64,000 bases of DNA from Rhizobium redzepovicii (GTDB lineage: Bacteria; Pseudomonadota; Alphaproteobacteria; Rhizobiales; Rhizobiaceae): positions 62,001-126,000 of the forward strand of contig NZ_JAILYH010000009.1 of the NCBI RefSeq assembly GCF_019793435.1, in the 5' to 3' direction. The notes beneath the pieces are model-generated. The model worked only from the letters and a program-made list of their open reading frames with translations, made no database searches and had not been told where the DNA came from. This document shows, in pieces, positions 9,579 to 20,045 of this stretch; position 1 is the first letter of the stretch; every line of letters starts with the position of its first letter. The position numbers were made by a program, and so were the translations under genes.

Positions 9579-10766
9579 ATGGTTTTGCAGGATCCCATCG
9601 TCATCATCGGTGCAGCGCGCACCCCGATCGGCAGCTTTCAGGGAGAGCTGAAAGAGGCGACAGCGCCGGAGCTCGGAGCGACGGCGATCCGCGCAGCAAT
9701 TGAGCGCAGCCGCGTCGGGGCCGAGGGGATCGAGGAGGTCGTCTTCGGCTGCGTGCTGCCGGCGGGGCAGGGGCAGGCGCCGGCGCGCCAGGCGGCGATC
9801 CATGCCGGTCTGCCCTTCGCGACTGCGGCGAGCACCGTCAACAAGATGTGCGGCTCAGGCATGAAGGCGGTGATGATGGCGCATGACCTGATTGCCGCCG
9901 GCAGCGCCTCAGCGGCGATTGCAGGCGGCATGGAAAGCATGACGAATGCGCCCTATCTTCTTGACAAGGCCCGTGGCGGCTACAGGCTCGGCCATGGGCG
10001 TGTCGTGGATCACATGTTCCTCGACGGGCTGGAGGATGCTTATGACAAGGGGCGCTTGATGGGCAGCTTCGCGGAGGATTGCGCCGAGGCCTATCAGTTC
10101 ACGCGCGAGGCGCAGGACAGCTACGCCATCGCCTCTCTGACGCGGGCGCAGAAGGCGATCGCGGACGGATGTTTCGAAAGCGAGATCGTGCCGGTCACGG
10201 TGAAATCGGGCAAATCAGAGCAGGTGGCGAACCGCGACGAACAGCCGGGAAAGGCCAGGCTCGACAAGATCCCGTCGCTGAAACCGGCTTTCCGCGACGG
10301 CGGCACGGTGACCGCGGCGAATTCCAGCTCGATCTCCGATGGCGCGGCAGCCCTGGTACTGATGCGCCGCTCCGAGGCGGCGCGGCGCGGCCTGACGCCG
10401 CTCGCCACGATCCTCGGCCACGCCACGCATTCGCAGGCACCCAATCTTTTCGCCACCGCGCCGATCGGCGCGCTGCAGAAGCTCTCCGACCGGACCGGCC
10501 TGGCGCTTTCCGACGTCGATCTCTTCGAAATCAACGAGGCTTTCGCCGTCGTCGCCATGGCGGCGATGCGCGATCTCGACCTGCCGCATGAAAAGGTCAA
10601 CGTGCATGGCGGCGCCTGCGCGCTCGGCCATCCGATCGGCGCATCGGGGGCTCGGATTTTGGTGACACTGCTTTCGGCGCTGCAGCGATACGGACTAAAG
10701 CGCGGCATGGCCGCGCTCTGCATCGGCGGCGGCGAGGCGACGGCTGTCGCCATCGAGCGGCACTAG
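9579..10766 (+). CDS. Acetyl-CoA acyltransferase (thiolase)
   Basis: A 395-residue thiolase. It has the nucleophilic Cys91 in [11 protein letters not shown], the NEAFAV block, the His of [16 protein letters not shown] and the second Cys of [11 protein letters not shown], so the whole catalytic triad is present. It cleaves 3-oxoacyl-CoA to acetyl-CoA and a shortened acyl-CoA. After the HSD10-like dehydrogenase the likely substrate is 2-methylacetoacetyl-CoA (isoleucine route), with acetoacetyl-CoA also plausible. ATG at 9579 is chosen because of AAGGAGGAAAG just upstream; a GTG at 9552 overlapping the previous stop would add nine unconserved residues. Confidence 0.9.
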   Translation: MVLQDPIVIIGAARTPIGSFQGELKEATAPELGATAIRAAIERSRVGAEGIEEVVFGCVLPAGQGQAPARQAAIHAGLPFATAASTVNKMCGSGMKAVMMAHDLIAAGSASAAIAGGMESMTNAPYLLDKARGGYRLGHGRVVDHMFLDGLEDAYDKGRLMGSFAEDCAEAYQFTREAQDSYAIASLTRAQKAIADGCFESEIVPVTVKSGKSEQVANRDEQPGKARLDKIPSLKPAFRDGGTVTAANSSSISDGAAALVLMRRSEAARRGLTPLATILGHATHSQAPNLFATAPIGALQKLSDRTGLALSDVDLFEINEAFAVVAMAAMRDLDLPHEKVNVHGGACALGHPIGASGARILVTLLSALQRYGLKRGMAALCIGGGEATAVAIERH

Positions 10767-10779
10767 CGGGGGCGAGCAG

Positions 10780-11907
10780 ATGATCCTTTCCAACCTCCAA
10801 CAGCAGATCACAGATCTCGCCCGTGATTTTGCCCGCGACCGGCTGGCGCCGGGAGCCGCTAAACGCGACCGGGAGCATCTGTTCCCGCGCGAGGAACTGA
10901 AGGAGATGGGCGAACTCGGCCTGCTCGGCATGCTGGTGCCGGAGGCCTATGGCGGCTCGGATACGGGCGTCGTTGCCTATGCCGCGGCACTCGAGGAGAT
11001 TGCCGCCGGCGATGGACCTTGTTCGACGATCATGAGCGTGCACAGCTCCGTCGGCTGCGTGCCGATCCTGAAATTCGGCACCGAGGAGCAGCGGCAGCGC
11101 TTCCTGCCGAAACTGGCAAGCGGCGAATGGATCGGCGGTTTTGCGCTGACCGAGCCGCAGGCCGGTTCCGACGCCTCCAACCTGAAGACCCAGGCGCGGC
11201 GTGACGGCGATCATTATGTGCTCGACGGTGCCAAGCAGTTCATTACCTCGGGAAAAAACGGCAATGTCATCATCGTCTTTGCCGTCACCGATCCCGATGC
11301 CGGCAAGAAGGGCATCACCGCCTTCGTCGTGCCGACGGAGACGCCGGGCTACGAGGTGATCCGCGTCGAGGAAAAGCTCGGTCTACATTCCACCGATACC
11401 TGTCAGATCGCCTTCAACGCCATGCGCATTCCTGCAGAATTGAGGCTCGGGGCGGAAGGCGAGGGCTATCGCATCGCGCTCGCCAATCTCGAGGGCGGGC
11501 GGATCGGCATTGCAGCGCAGGCGGTCGGCATGGCGCGGGCGGCCTTCGAGGCGGCGCGCGATTACGCTAGGGAACGCACGGCCTTCGGCAAGCCGATTTT
11601 CGAGCACCAGGCCGTCGCCTTCCGCCTTGCCGATATGGCGGTCCGCATCGAGGCGGCGCGCCAGCTGGTCTTTCACGCGGCCGCGTTGAGGGAGGCCGAA
11701 ATGCCCTGCCTGTCGGAAGCCTCGATGGCGAAACTCTTTGCCTCGGAGATGGCCGAGCGCGTCTGCTCCGACGCAATCCAGATCCATGGAGGCTACGGCT
11801 ACATGGCCGATTATCCGGTCGAGCGCATCTACCGTGATGTGCGCATCTGCCAGATCTATGAGGGAACGAGCGACGTGCAGCGCATGGTAATCGCCCGCAA
11901 TCTATAA
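10780..11907 (+). CDS. Acyl-CoA dehydrogenase, short/branched-chain type
   Basis: A 375-residue FAD acyl-CoA dehydrogenase. Visible are [14 protein letters not shown] (substrate/FAD region), [31 protein letters not shown], and the catalytic Glu361 in IYEGTSDVQ, the position used by short-chain, isobutyryl- and 2-methylbutyryl-CoA dehydrogenases. It therefore complements the isovaleryl enzyme encoded at 6434-7579. Sitting 13 bp after the thiolase gene and upstream of the branched-chain 2-oxoacid dehydrogenase, it most likely oxidises 2-methylbutyryl-CoA and/or isobutyryl-CoA. The exact substrate cannot be told from sequence. Confidence 0.88.
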   Translation: MILSNLQQQITDLARDFARDRLAPGAAKRDREHLFPREELKEMGELGLLGMLVPEAYGGSDTGVVAYAAALEEIAAGDGPCSTIMSVHSSVGCVPILKFGTEEQRQRFLPKLASGEWIGGFALTEPQAGSDASNLKTQARRDGDHYVLDGAKQFITSGKNGNVIIVFAVTDPDAGKKGITAFVVPTETPGYEVIRVEEKLGLHSTDTCQIAFNAMRIPAELRLGAEGEGYRIALANLEGGRIGIAAQAVGMARAAFEAARDYARERTAFGKPIFEHQAVAFRLADMAVRIEAARQLVFHAAALREAEMPCLSEASMAKLFASEMAERVCSDAIQIHGGYGYMADYPVERIYRDVRICQIYEGTSDVQRMVIARNL

Positions 11908-13203
<1,296 letters not shown>

Positions 13204-13204
13204 C

Positions 13205-14218
13205 ATGACCAGGATGACGATGATCGAGGCGGTGCGCAGCGCCATGGACGTCTCGATGGCCAAGGACGACAATGTCGTGGTTTTCGGCGAGGATGTCGGC
13301 TATTTCGGCGGCGTTTTCCGTTCCACGCAGGGCCTGCAGGCAAAATACGGCCGGACGCGCTGCTTCGACACGCCGATCAGCGAATCCGGCATCGTCGGCA
13401 CGGCGATCGGCATGGCGGCCTATGGGCTGAAGCCCTGTGTCGAAATCCAGTTCGCCGATTACATGTATCCCGCCTATGACCAGCTGACGCAGGAAGCCGC
13501 GCGCATCCGCTACCGCTCCAACGGCGATTTCACCTGCCCGATCGTCGTGCGTATGCCGACAGGCGGTGGCATCTTCGGCGGCCAGACGCACAGCCAGAGT
13601 CCGGAAGCGCTCTTCACCCATGTCTGCGGGCTGAAAGTGATCGTGCCGTCGAACCCCTATGACGCCAAAGGCCTGCTGATCGCCGCGATTGAGGATCCCG
13701 ATCCGGTTATGTTCCTGGAGCCGAAGCGGCTTTATAACGGCCCTTTCGACGGTCATCACGAGCGGCCGGTGACGCCCTGGTCGAAACACGACCTCGGAGA
13801 GGTGCCCGACGGCCATTACACCATCCCGATCGGCAAAGCCGAAGTACGGCGCGTGGGATCGGCGGTGACTGTAGTCGCCTACGGCACGATGGTGCATGTG
13901 GCACTTGCCGCCGCCGAAGATGCCGGCATCGACGCCGAGGTGATCGATCTTAGAAGCCTGCTGCCGCTCGATCTCGATACGATCGTCAAATCGGTCACCA
14001 AGACCGGGCGCTGCGTCGTCGTGCATGAGGCGACCCTGACGTCGGGCTTCGGCGCCGAAGTCGTGGCGCTGGTGCAGGAGCATTGCTTCTATCATCTCGA
14101 AGCGCCTGTTGTGCGCGTCGCCGGCTGGGACACGCCCTATCCGCATGCGCAGGAGTGGGATTATTTCCCCGGTCCCGGCCGGGTTGGGCGGGCGCTTGCC
14201 GAAGTCATGGAGGCCTGA
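13205..14218 (+). CDS. bkdA2: Branched-chain 2-oxoacid dehydrogenase E1 beta
   Basis: A 337-residue E1-beta subunit. Family blocks are VVVFGEDVGYFGGVFR, DTPISESGIVGTAIGMA, EIQFADYMYPAYDQL, RMPTGGGIFGGQTHSQSPEA and VVVHEATLTSGFGAEV. Together with E1-alpha it forms the alpha2beta2 heterotetramer that decarboxylates 2-oxoisovalerate, 2-oxoisocaproate and 2-oxo-3-methylvalerate. ATG at 13205 sits one base after the bkdA1 stop; an in-frame reading that starts earlier would overlap bkdA1 by over 100 bp with no conserved residues and is rejected. E2 starts 3 bp downstream of its stop. Confidence 0.94.
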   Translation: MTRMTMIEAVRSAMDVSMAKDDNVVVFGEDVGYFGGVFRSTQGLQAKYGRTRCFDTPISESGIVGTAIGMAAYGLKPCVEIQFADYMYPAYDQLTQEAARIRYRSNGDFTCPIVVRMPTGGGIFGGQTHSQSPEALFTHVCGLKVIVPSNPYDAKGLLIAAIEDPDPVMFLEPKRLYNGPFDGHHERPVTPWSKHDLGEVPDGHYTIPIGKAEVRRVGSAVTVVAYGTMVHVALAAAEDAGIDAEVIDLRSLLPLDLDTIVKSVTKTGRCVVVHEATLTSGFGAEVVALVQEHCFYHLEAPVVRVAGWDTPYPHAQEWDYFPGPGRVGRALAEVMEA

Positions 14219-14221
14219 GCC

Positions 14222-15451
14222 ATGGGCGAATTCATCATCAAGATGCCGGATGTCGGGGAAGGGGTCGCCGAGGCCGAACTTGTAGAGTGGCACGTGAAGG
14301 CAGGAGATCCGGTCCGCGAAGACATGGTGATCGCCGCCGTCATGACCGACAAGGCCACAGTCGAAATTCCCTCACCCGTCAGCGGCACCGTCATCTGGCT
14401 CGCTGGTGAGATCGGAGACCGTATCGCGGTCAAGGCGCCGCTGGTGCGGATCGAGACAGCCGGCGAGGCCGACGAGGCTCAGCCCGTGCAAATCTCGCAG
14501 GCGCGTTTTGCAGAAACGACGAAAGTCGAGATTGCGAAGCCTGCCCCTGCGGCGCCTGCCCCTGCGGCTGCACCGGTTGAAAAGCCGCTTGCCGCGCCCT
14601 CCGTCCGGCTCCTCGCCAGGGAAGGCGGGGTCGATCTCCGGCAAGTGCAGGGCACGGGGCCTGCCGGTCGCATCCTGCGCGAGGATGTCGAGCAGTTTCT
14701 GTCTCAGGGAGCAGCGCCCGCAACGGTAAAGAATGGTCTCGCCAGAAAGACGGCGACCGAGGAGATCAAGCTGACCGGCCTGCGCCGCCGCATCGCCGAG
14801 AAGATGGTGCTGTCCACCTCGCGCATTCCCCACATCACCTATGTGGAGGAAGTCGACATGACCGCGCTCGAAGAATTGCGCGCCACCATGAACAGCGAGC
14901 ACCGCGAAGCGCACCCGAAATTGACGGTCCTGCCCTTCCTGATGCGGGCGCTGGTCAAGGCGATTTCCGAGCAGCCCGAGGTCAACGCCACCTTCGACGA
15001 CGATGCCGGCATCATCACGCGCCATGGCGCCGTGCATATCGGCATCGCCACCCAGACGCCCGCGGGTCTGACCGTGCCGGTGGTGCGGCACGCAGAAGCG
15101 CGCAGCATCTGGGATTGCGCCGCCGAAATGAACCGGCTGGCGGAGGCGGCGCGGACGGGGACCGCGACGCGCGACGAACTTTCCGGCTCGACCATCACCA
15201 TCAGCTCTCTGGGCGCTCTCGGCGGCATCGTCTCGACGCCTGTTATCAATCATCCCGAAGTGGCGATCATCGGCGTCAACAAGATCGCCACGCGTCCGGT
15301 CTGGGACGGAACGCAATTCGTGCCGCGCAAGATGATGAACCTCTCCTCGAGCTTCGACCATCGCATTATCGACGGCTGGGATGCGGCGACCTTCGTGCAG
15401 CGCGTCCGTACGCTTCTCGAAACCCCGGCGCTCATTTTCATCGAAGGCTGA
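14222..15451 (+). CDS. bkdB: Branched-chain 2-oxoacid dehydrogenase E2 (dihydrolipoyl acyltransferase)
   Basis: A 409-residue E2 core protein. One lipoyl domain covers about residues 3-80 with the lipoylated Lys in [11 protein letters not shown]. An Ala/Pro-rich hinge follows (around 105-125), then a peripheral-subunit-binding domain (about 126-162, [13 protein letters not shown]...GTGPAGRI) and the acyltransferase domain ending with the catalytic [14 protein letters not shown], His380. It transfers the acyl group from lipoyl to CoA to give isovaleryl-, isobutyryl- and 2-methylbutyryl-CoA, the substrates of the acyl-CoA dehydrogenases in the two neighbouring operons. It lies 3 bp from both bkdA2 and lpdV. 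Confidence 0.94.
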   Translation: MGEFIIKMPDVGEGVAEAELVEWHVKAGDPVREDMVIAAVMTDKATVEIPSPVSGTVIWLAGEIGDRIAVKAPLVRIETAGEADEAQPVQISQARFAETTKVEIAKPAPAAPAPAAAPVEKPLAAPSVRLLAREGGVDLRQVQGTGPAGRILREDVEQFLSQGAAPATVKNGLARKTATEEIKLTGLRRRIAEKMVLSTSRIPHITYVEEVDMTALEELRATMNSEHREAHPKLTVLPFLMRALVKAISEQPEVNATFDDDAGIITRHGAVHIGIATQTPAGLTVPVVRHAEARSIWDCAAEMNRLAEAARTGTATRDELSGSTITISSLGALGGIVSTPVINHPEVAIIGVNKIATRPVWDGTQFVPRKMMNLSSSFDHRIIDGWDAATFVQRVRTLLETPALIFIEG

Positions 15452-15454
15452 TCC

Positions 15455-16852
15455 ATGAAAGAGATTGTCTGCAAGCTCCTCGTTATCGGCGCCGGCCCGG
15501 GCGGTTATGTCTGCGCCATCCGCGCCGGGCAGCTCGGTGTCGATACGGTGATCGTCGAAGCCGGAAAGCCGGGAGGCACCTGCCTGACGGTCGGCTGCAT
15601 TCCCTCCAAGGCGCTGATCCATGCCGCCGAGGAATTCGCCGCCACGCAAAGGATGCTTGCCGGCAAGAACCCGATGGGCATCCGTGTCGAAGGCGCCTCG
15701 ATCGATCTTGGCAGGACGGTCGCTTGGAAGGACGGCATTGTCGGCCGGCTGACGAACGGGGTTTCGGGCCTCTTGCAGAAGGCGCGGGTCAAGATCGTTC
15801 ACGGCCGGGCCCACTTCCGTGACGGCAAGACGGTGGAGGTCGAGACGGAAACTGGCCAGCAGATCATCCGCGCCGAGACCGTGGTGATCGCCACCGGCTC
15901 CGACCCGGTGGAGCTTTCCAACCTGCCATTCGGCGGCCGCGTCATTTCCTCGACGGAGGCGCTGTCGCTAACGGAGCTGCCGAAAAAGCTGGTCGTGGTC
16001 GGCGGCGGTTATATCGGCCTGGAGCTCGGAATGGCCTTCGCCAAGATGAGATCGGAAGTGACGGTCGTCGAGGCGACGCCGCAGGTGCTGCCGCTCTACG
16101 ATGCCGAACTCGTGCGGCCTGTCATGCGCAAGCTTACCGAAAGCGACATCCGGGTGCTGACAGGCGCGAAGGCGATGGGCCTTGCTGACAACGGTGAGGC
16201 GTTGCTTGTCGAAACCTCCGATGGCCGGCGAGAAAGCCTGTCGGCCGACCGCATTCTCGTGACCGTCGGTCGCCGCCCGCGGACGGCGGGATCCGGTCTC
16301 GAGGAGCTCGATCTCGATCGCGCCGGTCCCTATCTCAGGATCGATGATCGCTGCCGCACCTCGATGCGCGGCATCTATGCGATCGGCGACGTGACCGGCG
16401 AACCGATGCTGGCCCACCGGGCCATGGCGCAAGGCGAGATGGTGGCGGAGATCATCGCCGGCAAGAAGCGCGCCTGGGACAAGCGCTGCATCCCCGCCAT
16501 CTGCTTTACCGATCCCGAGATCGTCAGCGCCGGTCTCTCGCCGGCCGAAGCGCAAGCGCAAGGCTATGAAATCCGCACCGGCCAGTTTCCGTTCAGCGCC
16601 AACGGCCGGGCGATGACCATGGTATCGGAAGAGGGCTTCGTGCGCGTCGTCGCCCGCGCCGACACGAACCTCGTTCTCGGCATCCAGGCGGTGGGGGCAG
16701 GCGTCTCCGAGCTCTCGGCGGCTTTTGCGCTGGCGATCGAGATGGGCGCGCGCCTGGAAGACATCGCCGGCACGATCCACGCGCATCCGACCCGCAGCGA
16801 AGCGGTCATGGAGGCGGCGCTGAAAGCGTTGGGAAGCGCCCTGCATATCTGA
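15455..16852 (+). CDS. lpdV: Dihydrolipoamide dehydrogenase (E3 of BCKDH)
   Basis: A 465-residue FAD disulfide reductase that reoxidises dihydrolipoamide with NAD+. FAD site GAGPGGY (12-18), redox pair Cys43/Cys48 in GGTCLTVGCIPSK, NAD-binding GGGYIGLELG, second FAD block YAIGDVTGEPMLAHRA, and the C-terminal catalytic dyad His444/Glu449 (HPTRSEAV) are all present. As the last gene of the operon it gives the BCKDH complex a dedicated E3 rather than relying on the pyruvate dehydrogenase enzyme. An AT-rich gene-free stretch follows. Confidence 0.95.
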   Translation: MKEIVCKLLVIGAGPGGYVCAIRAGQLGVDTVIVEAGKPGGTCLTVGCIPSKALIHAAEEFAATQRMLAGKNPMGIRVEGASIDLGRTVAWKDGIVGRLTNGVSGLLQKARVKIVHGRAHFRDGKTVEVETETGQQIIRAETVVIATGSDPVELSNLPFGGRVISSTEALSLTELPKKLVVVGGGYIGLELGMAFAKMRSEVTVVEATPQVLPLYDAELVRPVMRKLTESDIRVLTGAKAMGLADNGEALLVETSDGRRESLSADRILVTVGRRPRTAGSGLEELDLDRAGPYLRIDDRCRTSMRGIYAIGDVTGEPMLAHRAMAQGEMVAEIIAGKKRAWDKRCIPAICFTDPEIVSAGLSPAEAQAQGYEIRTGQFPFSANGRAMTMVSEEGFVRVVARADTNLVLGIQAVGAGVSELSAAFALAIEMGARLEDIAGTIHAHPTRSEAVMEAALKALGSALHI

Positions 16853-17148
16853 GGCGAAGCCCGATCCGGATTCTGACGATCCTGGAAATTGGGATATTAA
16901 ATCAAAATTATAACGATAAATCGGCAGTCCGTCAGGAGGGAAATCTGATATATTCAATTATAAATTGTAAATCTTGCATAAGCTGAATTATGGAACTAAC
17001 GAATCCCGCTCATTTGAAATCGGAGCATGCTTTCTTCGGCATCTTTGACACAGTTTGTCCCTGATACCGCCTTTCGCTGCAATGCGGGACGCAAGACCTC
17101 CGAGCGCCTTCAGCGGCATTCAAGCCGGGGCGATCGAGAGCCGGCGTC
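16853..17148. other. Intergenic region between convergent lpdV and LysR gene
   Basis: About 300 bp without a gene. The first part (about 16885-17000) is strikingly AT-rich compared with the surroundings. No convincing stem-loop with T-tract, small ORF with ribosome site, or RNA gene was found. An isolated AGGAGGG near 16935 is not followed by a suitably placed start codon. Confidence 0.6.
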
Positions 17149-18063
17149 TCAGGCCGCTGCCGAATATATTTCGAGATTCCGCCTCAGGAGATCAAGCAGC
17201 GCGTCTCGTTCGGGATCACGGACTGCTTTCATCCAGGCGACAGCTAGCGGCAGTTTCGGCGTCGTCTGCCCTGCTCCCTCCTGCACCGGCAGAAAGCGAA
17301 CGCCGGCAGAGGCGAGAGAGGATGTCCACCGCGGGACGATGGCGAGGCCGAGGCCGGCGGCGACCATGCTGACGATGGTTTGCTTTTCATCGGCGACCTG
17401 GGCGATATCAGGGTGCAGGCCGGCTGCGGCAAACAGGTTCATCGTCAAATCGTAGCTGTGGGGCCGGGATCGCCTGTCCGGTACGATCAGCGGCGCATTC
17501 GCCAGATCGAGGACGGAGACGTTCTTATGGTCAGCGAGTTCATGAGAGGCCGGGACTGCGACGACGGTCGTCTCGGAAAACAGATCCTCGACCGCAAGAT
17601 GACGGCTCATTCCCGGACGCGGCCTGATAAAAGCCAGATCCAACCCGCCGGCCAGCAGTTTGGGCACGAGCCGAATGGATTTGCCCTCCATCAGCTGGAT
17701 TTTGACATCGGGGGCGATGGCTCGAAAGTCGTGGATCAGTGTCGGAAGGAGGCCGGCGGCGGCGCTATCGATCGCGCCGATCCGAAGGATGCGGCTGCGC
17801 CGGTGATGCCTGGCACGAAATTTTTGACCGAGTTCATCGAGCCGGGCGAGAAGCGGCCTGACCTCTTCCAGCAGCGCTACTCCATCCTCGGTCAACGAGA
17901 CGCTCCGGGTCGTGCGGCTCAGCAACTGACTTCCGACCGACTCTTCCAGCAGGCGCACATGGCGCCCGAGCGATCCCGGAAGCAACCCGATCCTTTGCGC
18001 CGCCCTTCCAAAATGAAGCTCCTCGGCAACGGCAACGAAGCACCTCAACTGCTCCAGCTCCAC
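17149..18063 (-). CDS. LysR-family regulator
   Basis: A 304-residue LysR-type transcriptional regulator. The winged-helix N-terminus (MELEQLRCFVAVAEELHFGRAAQ, then LGRHVRLLEESVG) is followed by a periplasmic-binding-protein-like effector domain from about residue 90. The protein resembles the CatR/BenM-like subgroup in overall pattern, but no ligand can be predicted. It is divergent from the tartrate/D-malate dehydrogenase gene with a 138-bp gap holding an A/T-rich dyad of LysR type, so it probably controls that gene and itself. Confidence 0.88.
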   Translation of the reverse strand: MELEQLRCFVAVAEELHFGRAAQRIGLLPGSLGRHVRLLEESVGSQLLSRTTRSVSLTEDGVALLEEVRPLLARLDELGQKFRARHHRRSRILRIGAIDSAAAGLLPTLIHDFRAIAPDVKIQLMEGKSIRLVPKLLAGGLDLAFIRPRPGMSRHLAVEDLFSETTVVAVPASHELADHKNVSVLDLANAPLIVPDRRSRPHSYDLTMNLFAAAGLHPDIAQVADEKQTIVSMVAAGLGLAIVPRWTSSLASAGVRFLPVQEGAGQTTPKLPLAVAWMKAVRDPERDALLDLLRRNLEIYSAAA

Positions 18064-18075
18064 AGGCAGCCTCCT

Positions 18076-18098
18076 ATTATATCCATAATTTATATAAT
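18076..18098. promoter_or_regulatory. Candidate LysR binding site (T-N11-A dyad)
   Basis: Perfect inverted repeat with arms ATTATA (18076-18081) and TATAAT (18093-18098) separated by exactly 11 bp, the classic LysR-type layout. It lies 13 bp upstream of the LysR gene start and about 100 bp upstream of the dehydrogenase start. The AT richness means a chance dyad cannot be excluded. Confidence 0.45.
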
Positions 18099-18201
18099 TC
18101 TTTCATCGTTGAGTAAACCGAGAGCTCGGCACTAGGCTTAAGGTAGAACGCGTAGGCCGCATCGGGTGGACTGGCGCGGAAGAGGTTGCCGGAGCAAATC
18201 A

Positions 18202-19275
18202 ATGCGTGAATATTCTATCGCCGCTATTCCTGCGGACGGGATCGGGCCCGAAGTCATTGCCGCCGGGCGAACGGTGCTCGCAAGTCTGGAAAAACGTCTC
18301 GGCGATGTGAGATTTGCCATCGAACACTTCGACTGGGGCTCCGACTACTACAAAAGACATGGCGTAATGATGCCTTCCGACGGGCTTGAACGGCTGAAGA
18401 AATTCGACGCGATCTATTTCGGCGCCGTCGGCGCGCCGGATGTTCCCGATCATATCACCCTCTGGGGGCTCAGACTGCCGATCTGCCAGGGCTTTGATCA
18501 ATATGCCAATGTGCGGCCGACCAAGATCCTTCCGGGCATTACTCCTCCGCTGTGCAACTGCGGCGTCGGCGATCTCGATTGGGTGATCGTCCGCGAGAAT
18601 TCCGAAGGAGAATATTCCGGCCATGGCGGCCGCGCCCATCGCGGCATGCCAGAGGAAGTCGGAACAGAGGTTGCCATCTTCACCCGCGTCGGCGTCACCC
18701 GCATCATGCGTTACGCCTTTAAGCTGGCGCAGGCGCGGCCGCGCAAATTGCTGACGGTCGTGACGAAATCGAATGCCCAACGGCACGGCATGGTCATGTG
18801 GGACGAGATCGCCGCCGAGGTGGCCGCAGAATTCCCTGATGTCACCTGTGACAAGATGCTGGTCGACGCCATGACGGTGCGGATGACGCTGAAACCGCAG
18901 AGCCTCGACACGATCGTCGCGACCAACCTGCATGCCGACATCCTCTCCGACCTTGCCGGCGCGCTCGCCGGCAGCATCGGAGTCGCGCCCACCGCGAATA
19001 TCGACCCGCAGCGCCGGTTTCCCTCGATGTTCGAACCGATCCATGGTTCGGCCTTCGACATTGCCGGCAAGGGCATCGCCAACCCCATCGCAACCATCTG
19101 GACCGCCGCGCAGATGCTCGACCATCTCGGCGAGCAGGAGGCTTCGGCCCGTCTCATGCGCGCCTTCGAAGCGGTGACAGGCGCGGGTATCCTCACCCCC
19201 GACGTCGGCGGTACTGCCACGACCAAAGAGGTTACCGATGCGGTTTGCGACGCGATCCATTCCTCCAATGTTTAG
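18202..19275 (+). CDS. Tartrate/D-malate dehydrogenase (isocitrate/isopropylmalate dehydrogenase family)
   Basis: A 357-residue NAD-dependent beta-decarboxylating dehydrogenase. Family blocks are PADGIGPEV, WGLRLPICQGFDQYANVRP (the long substrate loop typical of TtuC/DmlA rather than LeuB), VRENSEGEYSGHGG, the Mg/substrate region DAMTVRM, and EPIHGSAFDIAGKGIANP. Enzymes of this branch act on tartrate, D-malate or related 2-hydroxyacids. ATG at 18202 is chosen because homology begins at once; an earlier in-frame start adds 12 basic residues without a family match. It is a single-gene unit divergent from a LysR regulator. Confidence 0.85.
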   Translation: MREYSIAAIPADGIGPEVIAAGRTVLASLEKRLGDVRFAIEHFDWGSDYYKRHGVMMPSDGLERLKKFDAIYFGAVGAPDVPDHITLWGLRLPICQGFDQYANVRPTKILPGITPPLCNCGVGDLDWVIVRENSEGEYSGHGGRAHRGMPEEVGTEVAIFTRVGVTRIMRYAFKLAQARPRKLLTVVTKSNAQRHGMVMWDEIAAEVAAEFPDVTCDKMLVDAMTVRMTLKPQSLDTIVATNLHADILSDLAGALAGSIGVAPTANIDPQRRFPSMFEPIHGSAFDIAGKGIANPIATIWTAAQMLDHLGEQEASARLMRAFEAVTGAGILTPDVGGTATTKEVTDAVCDAIHSSNV

Positions 19276-19316
19276 AACAGGGCTGCGTGAAGTCACGCAC
19301 CATCGCCTCGCCGGCG

Positions 19317-19335
19317 GACAGCATAAAATGCTGTC
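19317..19335. promoter_or_regulatory. Operator-like dyad 1 upstream of the Lrp gene
   Basis: A perfect 8-bp inverted repeat, GACAGCATAAAATGCTGTC, with a 3-bp centre. It is one of three related GCAT-N3-ATGC dyads (see 19424-19440 and 22381-22394) and lies about 140 bp upstream of the Lrp-type gene. An autoregulatory site is the natural reading. Confidence 0.55.
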
Positions 19336-19423
19336 GCAGGCCAGGACGTATACTATTCGTCCCGCCAGGAGCCCAAGAAACGCGATCGACTCGCGCTTTC
19401 GATGTGGTAGTGTTGGCAGAGTA

Positions 19424-19440
19424 GCGGCATAATATGCTGC
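19424..19440. promoter_or_regulatory. Operator-like dyad 2 upstream of the Lrp gene
   Basis: GCGGCATAATATGCTGC is a 7-bp dyad with one G-T mismatch and a 3-bp centre. It shares the GCAT-AAW-ATGCTG core with dyad 1; the two centres are 106 bp apart, close to ten helical turns. It ends 34 bp before the Lrp-type start codon. Confidence 0.55.
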
Positions 19441-19473
19441 GGCGCTGGCAGGTTCGACAGGCGGAGTGAAGCG

Positions 19474-19950
19474 ATGAAACTCGACCGGATCGATATAAAA
19501 ATTCTGCATGAGTTGCAGAAGAATGGCCGCGTCACCAATGTCGAGCTCGCCGAGCTCGTCAACCTGTCGCCGAGCCCCTGCCTGATGCGGGTGAAGAAGC
19601 TGCAGTCTGAAGGTTATATCGAGGGTTATTCCGCGCAGATCAACGTCGCCAAACTCGGCCAGACGCTGACGGTGTTCACGGAGATCACCCTGAAAAACCA
19701 CCGGCAGATCGATTTCGCCCGGTTTTTGACAACGGTCGAGAAGATCGACCAGGTGATCGAATGCCATCTGGTCTCCGGCGGCTATGACTATCTCTTGAAA
19801 TTCGTGACGGCCGGGATCGGCGAATACCAGACGATCATGGAGCGACTCTCCGATATGGAGATCGGCATCGACAAGTATTTCAGCTTCGTCGTCCTGAAAT
19901 CGCCCATCGTCAAATCGCACATGCCGTTGACGAGCCTGTTTCCGCTTTAG
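19474..19950 (+). CDS. Lrp/AsnC-family regulator
   Basis: A 158-residue Lrp-type regulator. It has an N-terminal helix-turn-helix (DRIDIKILHELQKNGRVTN, then LVNLSPSPCLMRVKKL) and a C-terminal RAM/AsnC ligand-binding domain with VIECHLVSGGYDYLLKF. Such proteins sense amino acids and oligomerise on DNA. Two dyads of the same sequence stand in its upstream region and a third lies ahead of the GNAT-aminotransferase operon, suggesting it controls itself and that operon. It converges on the aminotransferase gene, which ends 96 bp away. Confidence 0.9.
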   Translation: MKLDRIDIKILHELQKNGRVTNVELAELVNLSPSPCLMRVKKLQSEGYIEGYSAQINVAKLGQTLTVFTEITLKNHRQIDFARFLTTVEKIDQVIECHLVSGGYDYLLKFVTAGIGEYQTIMERLSDMEIGIDKYFSFVVLKSPIVKSHMPLTSLFPL

Positions 19951-20045
19951 TTCGATCGTCGGCCCGGCCGCGGCGGCAACAAGGTGGGAATGCGCGTGGC
20001 ATCGCCCTTGTTATAGCATTGCTATGAAACCGCAGCGGGCCGCGG

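Noticed and set aside
14372..15814. A 480-codon minus-strand open frame opposite bkdB
   Set aside because: The composition is antisense-like and it conflicts with clear lipoyl and acyltransferase domains on the plus strand.
16932..16990. Small gene after the AGGAGGG near 16935
   Set aside because: No start codon occurs at a workable distance and the following AT-rich frames close quickly.
18199..19920. A 573-codon minus-strand open frame across the dehydrogenase and Lrp genes
   Set aside because: Its sequence is rich in His, Gly, Arg and Asp without hydrophobic core patterns, as expected for an antisense shadow of two well-supported genes.
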